DNA of 18,990 bases from contig CAKUJA010000042.1 in assembly GCA_934661135.1 (NCBI GenBank), positions 1 to 18,990 of the forward strand, written 5' to 3'. The position numbers and the translations under genes were made by a program. The notes under the pieces were generated by a model, which was given only the letters and a program-made list of their open reading frames with translations, was not told the DNA's origin and did not search any database. Positions 14,398 to 18,990 of the stretch are shown here, piece after piece (within the stretch, counting starts at the first letter, position 1; each line of letters begins with the position of its first letter). Origin of the DNA: an uncultured Oscillospiraceae bacterium (GTDB lineage: Bacteria > Bacillota > Clostridia > Oscillospirales > Oscillospiraceae).

Positions 14398-15636
14398 TTA
14401 CTCCACGCTGATACCGCGCTTGTCAAATTCCTCGATCAGCTCGTTGAGGTCGTTCGGCAGGTGCATCGGGTCGCCGCAGAACTTGATCGCGTTGGCGACG
14501 TCCTTCAGGCCGTTGCCGGTGACAACGGAAACGACGGTATCGTTCGCGCCGAGAACCCCCTGCTCGCAGAGCTTCTTGACAGCAGCAGTGCCGGTGACGC
14601 CGGCCGGCTCGCCAAAGACGCCGCAGGTCGTGCCAAGCAGCTTTTGCGCGGCCATGATCTCCTCGTCGGTCACATTGACGACAATGCCGTTCGACTCGCG
14701 GATGGCCATGAGCGCTTTATCGGCATTGCGCGGCACGCCAACGGCGATGGAGTCGGCCAGCGTGTTCTCCTCCATCGGCTCCCACGGCTTGTTTTCGGCA
14801 ATCGCACGGTTGATCGGGTGGCAGCCCTCGGCCTGCGCGGAGATCAGGCGCGGCAGCTTGTCGATGAAGCCGATGGCATAGAGATCCTTCAGTCCCTTCC
14901 AGACGCCCGCGATCGTGCAGCCGTCGCCGACGGAGATGGCGAGATAGTCCGGCATTTTCCAGTCGAGCTGCTCGGCAATTTCAAGCGAGACGGTCTTTTT
15001 GCCTTCGGAGAGGTACGGGTTAATAGCTGCGTTGCGGTTGTACCAGCCCCACTTTTCAATGGCCTTTTTCGAGAGCTCGAATGTTTCCTCGTAGTTGCCC
15101 TTGACGGAGATGACGTTTGCGCCGAACGTCATCAGCTGCGCGACCTTGCCCTTCGGCGCGCGCTCCGGCACAAAGATGAACGTGCGGAAGCCGGCAGCCG
15201 CGGCATTGCCGGCCAGCGAGGACGCGGCGTTGCCGGTCGACGAGCAGGCGATAATCTTTGCGCCCGCTTCGCCCGCCTTGGCGACGGCCATGGCGGAAGC
15301 GCGGTCCTTGAGGGACGCGGTCGGGTTCTGGCCATCGTCCTTGACCCAGAGTTTTTTCAGGCCGAGCAGCTTGGCTAAGCGATCCTCCTCATAAAGCGGA
15401 CTCCAGCCGACGCGCAGCGGTGTATCGGGCGTTGTCTCCTCGACCGGAAGCAGCTCGCGGTAGCGCCACATGGTGTTCGGGCGGGTTTTGAGCTTTTCCT
15501 TGGTCAGGTTCTTTTTAATATAGTCGTAGTCGTAGACAATATCGAGAATGCCGCCGCAGGAGCAGTTGGTCAGATCCGGCACGGCCTCGTATTCCTTCCC
15601 GCATTTGACGCAGCGGGCGCATTTGACGTTTTTCAT
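14398..15636 (-). CDS. thrC: Threonine synthase
   Basis: A 412-residue PLP enzyme of fold type II that converts O-phosphohomoserine to threonine in the cytosol. It starts with a zinc-ribbon-like segment (Cys6, Cys9, Cys12 region and Cys25, Cys27), as in many class I bacterial and archaeal threonine synthases. The PLP lysine is Lys110 in NPTASLKDRAS, the phosphate/substrate loop is SSTGNAASS (132-140), and GDGCTIAGVWKG and VVTGNGLKD blocks follow. The open frame extends 23 codons upstream, but that segment overlaps a real small gene in another frame. ATG 15636 has AAGGAGG seven bases upstream. It overlaps the stop of the ribbon-helix-helix gene by ATGA, so translation is probably coupled. No hom or thrB gene is in view. 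Confidence 0.94.
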   Translation of the reverse strand: MKNVKCARCVKCGKEYEAVPDLTNCSCGGILDIVYDYDYIKKNLTKEKLKTRPNTMWRYRELLPVEETTPDTPLRVGWSPLYEEDRLAKLLGLKKLWVKDDGQNPTASLKDRASAMAVAKAGEAGAKIIACSSTGNAASSLAGNAAAAGFRTFIFVPERAPKGKVAQLMTFGANVISVKGNYEETFELSKKAIEKWGWYNRNAAINPYLSEGKKTVSLEIAEQLDWKMPDYLAISVGDGCTIAGVWKGLKDLYAIGFIDKLPRLISAQAEGCHPINRAIAENKPWEPMEENTLADSIAVGVPRNADKALMAIRESNGIVVNVTDEEIMAAQKLLGTTCGVFGEPAGVTGTAAVKKLCEQGVLGANDTVVSVVTGNGLKDVANAIKFCGDPMHLPNDLNELIEEFDKRGISVE

Positions 15637-15809
15637 TCGGAATCCTCCTTCAGATTTTCCAGTGCCACCCGCACAGCCTCCACCACAAATGCCGAGAAAG
15701 TACAATCCGTTCCACGGATTGCAGTTTCAATTTCATCAATCACATCGTTTGGAAAACGAATGCTCTTATTGGTCGTTGGTGGAATATTCGGAATTTTGAA
15801 TTTCTTCAT
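15633..15809 (-). CDS. Small ribbon-helix-helix (Arc/MetJ-type) protein
   Basis: A 58-residue protein with an Arc-type ribbon-helix-helix pattern. A short basic N-terminal arm (MKKFKIPNIPPTT) leads into a beta strand KSIRFP (15-20), helix one DVIDEIETAIRG (22-33), a turn with T-F-S (37-39) and helix two AFVVEAVRVALENL (40-53). Such proteins bind DNA as dimers, often repressing their own promoter. The ATG at 15809 has GAGGTG upstream. The stop overlaps the threonine synthase start (ATGA), so it heads that operon. Codon and base use look AT-richer than thrC, which suggests later acquisition. Inverted repeats lie just upstream of its start. A toxin-antitoxin or plasmid-type origin is possible, but no toxin is adjacent. 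Confidence 0.8.
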   Translation of the reverse strand: MKKFKIPNIPPTTNKSIRFPNDVIDEIETAIRGTDCTFSAFVVEAVRVALENLKEDSE

Positions 15810-15822
15810 TGCAACGCACCTC

Positions 15823-15854
15823 GCATTATGTCATGTAATGCAAATTGTATTGCA
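15823..15854. promoter_or_regulatory. Candidate operator: two overlapping inverted repeats
   Basis: GCATTA (15823-15828) and TAATGC (15836-15841) flank a 7-bp spacer. TGCAA (15839-15843) and TTGCA (15850-15854) flank a 6-bp spacer and overlap the first repeat. The sites lie between the divergent starts of the ribbon-helix-helix gene and the 50-residue gene and touch the -35 of the latter. This fits autoregulation by the ribbon-helix-helix protein, which is inference. Confidence 0.45.
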
Positions 15855-15878
15855 ATTACGCTCCATATATTGTAATAT
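15850..15878 (+). promoter_or_regulatory. Promoter of the 50-residue small gene
   Basis: TTGCAA (15850-15855), a 17-bp spacer and TAATAT (15873-15878) lie about 42 bp before the ATG. The -35 overlaps the right inverted repeat of the candidate operator. Confidence 0.6.
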
Positions 15879-15920
15879 AAACGTAGCACATACGTGCAAC
15901 AGAAGGAGCGTGCATCAATT

Positions 15921-16073
15921 ATGAATGAAATTCCCGAATATTACACCATTTTATTTCGTGCGGTGGAACAGGCAATTCGTGCGTTGGACGCACAAAATTA
16001 CGGATCGGCGAAACAGATTTTAGTCGACGGCGAACAAAATGCCGAAGAATCTTATCTTTCCGGTGATGAATAA
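15921..16073 (+). CDS. Small hypothetical protein (50 residues)
   Basis: A 50-residue acidic, helical protein starting MNEIPEYYTILFRAVEQAIRA. I have the impression of similar short proteins (EIPEYY..LF.AV..A...LDAQN.G.AKQIL) in gut Clostridia, often near mobile DNA, but know no function. There are no Cys residues, signal peptide or membrane segment; it is probably a helical hairpin. AAGGAG lies 12 bases before the ATG, rather far but clear. It has its own promoter, is divergent from the ribbon-helix-helix gene, and is followed at once by a hairpin. It is AT-richer than the flanking enzyme genes. Confidence 0.7.
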   Translation: MNEIPEYYTILFRAVEQAIRALDAQNYGSAKQILVDGEQNAEESYLSGDE

Positions 16074-16102
16074 ACGGGGCGGGGTAATTCCCCCACCCCG
16101 TT
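16073..16102. terminator. Hairpin between convergent small gene and PLP enzyme gene
   Basis: AACGGGGCGGGG (16073-16084) pairs with CCCCACCCCGTT (16091-16102), with one internal mismatch and a 6-nt loop. T-runs are short on both strands (TTTCTGG rightward, GTTTATTC leftward), so it is probably a modest bidirectional terminator. Confidence 0.65.
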
Positions 16103-16139
16103 TCTGGTCATCTATTTTGCTTCAATGAAACAGCATCCC

Positions 16140-17621
16140 TTACAGCTTCTTCAGCAGTCCGGTTTCCTCGTTGAACGCATTGATAAGCTCGTCGAGATCC
16201 TTGGCCTGTGCGTGGACAGCGTCCCAGGTGCCCTTGGTGTCATACCACAGCGCGTTGAGTTCTTCGCTGGTCTTGCCCTGCTGCTCGACCCAGGTGTAAT
16301 ACTTCAGGTTGTGGACGCGCTTGCGCTGCACATAGTTCAGCTCCATCATGTTGTCGGTCTTGAGACCAAGCATATGGATGTTGTGATCGAGGACGGCCTC
16401 GTTGCGGTTGTATGCGCCGTGCATCTGGTTCAGCTCCTCGATGCGGCTGCCGTACATGACGGCGGAGTCTGTCAGGACGGTGCCGACCACGTCGTGCTCG
16501 GTCAGCTCATAATACTTCGCCATCTTGATGCAGCAGAGCACATTGGCAATGCCGGAAATGCCGAGCCACGTCAGCTTTTCGATCAGCTCATCGTCAAGGC
16601 CGAGATCTTCCTTGAGGTAGGCCTGGCCGTCCTTGGTATTGAACAGGCGGAGCAACCGCTGGGAGTCTTCGTCGTCGATGTCGATGACCATGTCGGTGTT
16701 CTTGACATTGTGAATCCAGGGGATGTGCTTATCGCCGATACCCTCGATGCGGTGGCCGCCGAAGCCGTTCTCCAAAATGGTCGGGCACTGGAGCGCTTCG
16801 CCCACACCGAGCTTCAGGTTCGGATAGAGCTCCTTCAGGCGGTCGCCGGAGGACATGGTGCCCGCGGAACCGGACGTGAAGCAGGCGCCTGCGAAGTTGT
16901 CGCCCGGGCGCTTGACCGCTTCAAACAGATCGGCCAGCGCGTTGCCGGTGACGTTATAGTGCCACAGCGGGTTGCCCATTTCTTCAAACTGGTTGAAGAT
17001 CATGTACTGCGGGTCCTGCTTAAGCTCGTTGGTCTTGTCAAAGATTTCCTTGACGTTGGACTCGCAGCCGGGGGTCGCGATAACTTCCGCGCCAATGGAG
17101 TGCAGCCAGTCAAAGCGCTCCTGGCTCATCTCTGCCGGCAGGATTGCGACACCCTGCGCACCGAGCAGGCGGGAGTTGAACGCACCGCCGCGGCAGTAGT
17201 TTCCGGTGGACGGCCAGACAGCCTTGTGCTTGTCGACGTCGAACTGACCGGTGACCAGTCTCGGAGCCAGGCAGCCAAACGATGCGCCGACCTTATGGCA
17301 GCCGGTGGGGAACCACTTGCCGGCCATCGCAATGATGCGGCAGGGCACGCCGGACAGAACGGACGGAATTTCAACGTAGTTCGGGACGGCCTGGAACAGC
17401 GCGCCCTCAACCTTCGGCTGGTTCTTCCAGGTGATGCGGAACAGGTTCAGCGGGTTGACGTCCCACATGCCGACGGATTTCAGCTTCTCCTGGATCTTTT
17501 CTGGGATGGTCTCCGGATGCTGCATCTCCGCGAAGGTCGGGATGATGATGCCGTTTTCCTTGGCCTTCTTGATATTATGCGCAAGGCCCTCTTTCTGGAT
17601 GGTCAGATCAATTTTACCCAT
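16140..17621 (-). CDS. Fold-type-II PLP-dependent enzyme of unassigned reaction
   Basis: A 493-residue PLP enzyme related to the cysteine synthase/threonine dehydratase superfamily but larger, with extra N- and C-terminal segments. The PLP lysine is Lys110 in FPTGCHKVGASFG (104-116), equivalent to PTGSxKxR in relatives. The phosphate loop is PSTGNYCRGGAF (137-148), and a GSAGT turn (near 265) matches the cofactor phosphate-binding glycine loop. I recognise the group as a conserved clostridial PLP family often labelled cysteine synthase-like, but not its substrate. The ATG at 17621 follows the regulator's stop by 3 bp, and its AGGAGG site lies inside the regulator gene. The facing M20 hydrolase suggests amino-acid or nitrogen-compound breakdown, which is inference. 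It is not a DpaL/YgeX sequence as far as I can judge. Confidence 0.85.
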   Translation of the reverse strand: MGKIDLTIQKEGLAHNIKKAKENGIIIPTFAEMQHPETIPEKIQEKLKSVGMWDVNPLNLFRITWKNQPKVEGALFQAVPNYVEIPSVLSGVPCRIIAMAGKWFPTGCHKVGASFGCLAPRLVTGQFDVDKHKAVWPSTGNYCRGGAFNSRLLGAQGVAILPAEMSQERFDWLHSIGAEVIATPGCESNVKEIFDKTNELKQDPQYMIFNQFEEMGNPLWHYNVTGNALADLFEAVKRPGDNFAGACFTSGSAGTMSSGDRLKELYPNLKLGVGEALQCPTILENGFGGHRIEGIGDKHIPWIHNVKNTDMVIDIDDEDSQRLLRLFNTKDGQAYLKEDLGLDDELIEKLTWLGISGIANVLCCIKMAKYYELTEHDVVGTVLTDSAVMYGSRIEELNQMHGAYNRNEAVLDHNIHMLGLKTDNMMELNYVQRKRVHNLKYYTWVEQQGKTSEELNALWYDTKGTWDAVHAQAKDLDELINAFNEETGLLKKL

Positions 17622-17624
17622 TTT

Positions 17625-18275
17625 TTATGCTCCTCCTGTTTTACTTGTGTCTAAATAAGAATACAACGTGTACTTGGAAATGCTGAAATGCTTGGCGATC
17701 TTATCGCCGGACTTCGTAATGAGCAGCGCGCCGGTGCTGTTGAGATAGCGGATGGCCTTGACCTTATCGTCCTTGGTCATCAGCGCCACGGGTTTGCCGA
17801 CAAGCTCGTCGGCCTGTCGGATGAGATCATCGAGCAGATCGGCCACATTGAGCGTGATGCGCTCCGGTTCCTTCCGCTCCGGCTGATCCGGCGTAATGAA
17901 CGCGTGCAGCGCGCCATCGAGCATCTGCATCATCGAGATGTCGTAGTTGATACCGAGAATCGCGGCCACGCGCCCGCTCTCGTCGCGGATGTAGACGGAC
18001 GTTGACTTGAGAATCTTGCCGTCCTTCGTGCGGGTGAGATAGCCAAACTGGTCGCGGACGTTGTCGTCCTCATGGCCGAGCTGCTCAAGCACCACGTGCG
18101 ACGGTCCGTCGCCCACCTTGCGCCCGGTCACGTGTCCGTTTTCAATGGCGACAATGGAGGAATAGGCGCTCTTATCCGAAATCTCGTGGATGACCACTTC
18201 GCAATTCGCCCCGAATTGCAGTGCAATGCCCTTGGCAATCTGTTTCAGGGCGTCCATACTTTGCTGACTTAACAT
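17625..18275 (-). CDS. YheO-like PAS/HTH transcriptional regulator
   Basis: A 216-residue regulator of the YheO/DauR type. The N-terminal PAS-like sensor (about 10-120) carries the family pattern CEVVIHEI (25-32), NGHVTGRKVGDGPS (46-59) and SVYIRDESGRVAAILGINYDI (93-113). A linker follows, then a C-terminal helix-turn-helix (about 160-212), including IAKHFSISKYTLYSYLD. Members sense small metabolites; DauR responds to D-arginine catabolism. ATG 18275 has GGAGG upstream. It is promoter-proximal in an operon with the PLP enzyme and divergent from the ygeY-like gene, so it most likely controls both promoters. The ligand is unknown. Nothing looks truncated. Confidence 0.88.
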   Translation of the reverse strand: MLSQQSMDALKQIAKGIALQFGANCEVVIHEISDKSAYSSIVAIENGHVTGRKVGDGPSHVVLEQLGHEDDNVRDQFGYLTRTKDGKILKSTSVYIRDESGRVAAILGINYDISMMQMLDGALHAFITPDQPERKEPERITLNVADLLDDLIRQADELVGKPVALMTKDDKVKAIRYLNSTGALLITKSGDKIAKHFSISKYTLYSYLDTSKTGGA

Positions 18276-18318
18276 ATAACACCTCCATCATGCCCGTTTT
18301 TGCCTGTATCTGTCTTTC

Positions 18319-18346
18319 ACTATACCACAGTTTTTTCAGAAATCAA
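18319..18346 (-). promoter_or_regulatory. Promoter of the regulator-PLP enzyme operon
   Basis: On the minus strand, TTGATT (18341-18346), a 16-bp spacer and TATAGT (18319-18324). The -10 sits in TGTGGTATAGTG (18318-18329), identical to the box at the facing promoter. Confidence 0.75.
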
Positions 18347-18361
18347 TGCCTTTTCTGAAAA
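18333..18361. promoter_or_regulatory. Candidate operator palindrome over the regulator's -35
   Basis: TTTTCAGAAA (18333-18342) and TTTCTGAAAA (18352-18361) form perfect 10-bp inverted arms around a 9-bp spacer that covers most of the -35 hexamer. This layout suits a repressor dimer. Confidence 0.5.
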
Positions 18362-18386
18362 TATTTTAGGTTTGCAAAAATTTTGT

Positions 18387-18414
18387 TTGACAACGCCGGA
18401 AGTTGTGGTATAGT
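18387..18414 (+). promoter_or_regulatory. Promoter of the ygeY-like gene, with internal inverted repeat
   Basis: A perfect TTGACA (18387-18392), a 16-bp spacer and TATAGT (18409-18414). ACAAC (18390-18394) and GTTGT (18402-18406) form an inverted repeat overlapping the -35 and spacer. The -10 lies in TGTGGTATAGTG (18404-18415). Confidence 0.8.
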
Positions 18415-18478
18415 GGAGATAAGAACTGCGGTTTGCAGTCAATATGAACATAATGAGAAACCGGGAGGTTGTAGGTTT

Positions 18479-18990
18479 ATGAATTATGAACAAATCAAGA
18501 AGGCTGCCGAAGGCTACAAGGTCGACATGGCGAAGTTCCTGCGCGACATGATCCGGATTCCGTCCGAGTCCTGTGAGGAGGAAGGCGTCGTCAAGCGCAT
18601 CGCCGAGGAAATGAAGAAGCTTGGCTACGACAAGGTCGAATTTGACAAGCTCGGCAATGTCATCGGCTGGATGGGCGATGGCGACAAGATCATCGCTATC
18701 GACTCCCACATCGACACCGTCGGCATTGGCAACCGCGAAAACTGGACAAACGATCCCTACGAGGGTTACGAGACGGACGACATCATCTACGGCCGCGGCG
18801 GCTCCGATCAGGAGGGCGGCATGGCTGCCGCAACCTACGGCGCGAAGATCATGAAGGAGCAGGGTCTCATCCCCGCAGGCTACAAGATCATGGTTGTCGG
18901 CTCCGTGCAGGAGGAGGACTGCGACGGTATGTGCTGGCAGTCCATCGTCAACGAATACTTCAACGGCCCGGAAGACGCGCGCAGCAAGAT
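18479..18990 (+). CDS. YgeY-type M20 family metallohydrolase, N-terminal part
   Basis: The first 170 codons of an M20 metallopeptidase-type hydrolase closely resembling YgeY, the selenium-metabolism-linked hydrolase; the rest is beyond the window end. Metal-site motifs are DSHIDT (75-80, His77 and Asp79), GRGGSDQEGG (105-114, bridging Asp110) and QEEDCDG (144-150, catalytic Glu145 and metal-binding Glu146). ATG 18479 is preceded by GGGAGG about ten bases upstream. YgeY homologues sit in clusters with ygeW, dpaL/ygeX, hyuA, ssnA and molybdenum hydroxylases, including gut purine-degradation clusters; whether such genes follow here is unseen. It is divergently transcribed from, and probably controlled by, the PAS/HTH regulator. 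Confidence 0.88.
   Translation, partial: MNYEQIKKAAEGYKVDMAKFLRDMIRIPSESCEEEGVVKRIAEEMKKLGYDKVEFDKLGNVIGWMGDGDKIIAIDSHIDTVGIGNRENWTNDPYEGYETDDIIYGRGGSDQEGGMAAATYGAKIMKEQGLIPAGYKIMVVGSVQEEDCDGMCWQSIVNEYFNGPEDARSK

Noticed and set aside
15637..15705. N-terminal extension of threonine synthase
   Set aside because: These codons are the out-of-frame 3' part of the ribbon-helix-helix gene, and the family start with the zinc ribbon lies at 15636.
16125..17654. 509-codon plus-strand open frame opposite the PLP enzyme
   Set aside because: It is an antisense shadow; the minus strand has clear PLP motifs, a ribosome site and operon spacing.
18421..18445. Riboswitch in the ygeY leader suggested by the ACTGC/GCAGT stem
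   Set aside because: It is a single 5-bp stem in a leader of about 60 nt; no conserved riboswitch core is recognisable.

Overview
The window reads as a chromosomal segment of a GC-rich Gram-positive Clostridia member, most like gut Oscillospiraceae/Ruminococcaceae. Three things point there: strong GGAGG-type ribosome binding sites, sigma-A promoters with 16-17 bp spacers, and protein families typical of that group (divergent ParE/ParC, DUF1846, GGND-type phosphofructokinase, membrane-fused E2-like acyltransferase, YgeY). It is mainly housekeeping and metabolic genes in short operons on both strands. I saw no rRNA, tRNA, CRISPR array or transposase.

Layout. 1-2913 (minus): a divergent type IIA topoisomerase operon, parE then a DUF559 nuclease-like gene then parC (cut by the window start). 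The DUF559 gene overlaps parE by ATGA, and its last codons come from a MITE-like repeat that fills the gap before parC. 3140-6178 (plus): DUF1846 protein, membrane-anchored GH3/NagZ-like glycosidase, and a small PspC protein. 6179-6391: terminators and a dispersed hairpin repeat. 6392-8775: divergent glycolytic pair, class II fructose-bisphosphate aldolase (minus) and a phosphofructokinase whose signature residues predict use of pyrophosphate (plus). 8924-10465: divergent pair nadE (minus) and YhhN-type membrane protein (plus). 10645-11307: SGNH/GDSL hydrolase. 11308-11735: gene-free, with a terminator and two repeat families. 11736-14270 (minus): ComEC-like metallo-beta-lactamase protein, and a membrane protein fused to an E2/CAT-like acyltransferase domain with an altered catalytic motif and a probably leaderless start. 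14398-15809 (minus): threonine synthase translationally coupled to a 58-residue ribbon-helix-helix protein. Divergent from it is a 50-residue hypothetical gene (15921-16073); both small genes look AT-richer than their surroundings. 16140-18990: a YheO-like PAS/HTH regulator co-transcribed with an unusual fold-type-II PLP enzyme (minus), facing the start of a YgeY-type M20 hydrolase (plus, cut by the window end).

The best candidate for an under-described system is that last block. The two facing promoters share an identical 12-bp TGTGGTATAGTG box, and inverted repeats overlap the -35 of one promoter and the spacer of the other. This looks like a small regulon controlled by the PAS/HTH protein. 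YgeY homologues occur in selenium-linked and purine/diaminopropionate catabolic clusters, which gives the PLP enzyme a plausible but unproven setting. The second point of interest is the topoisomerase operon carrying a nuclease-like gene and a repeat that supplies coding sequence.
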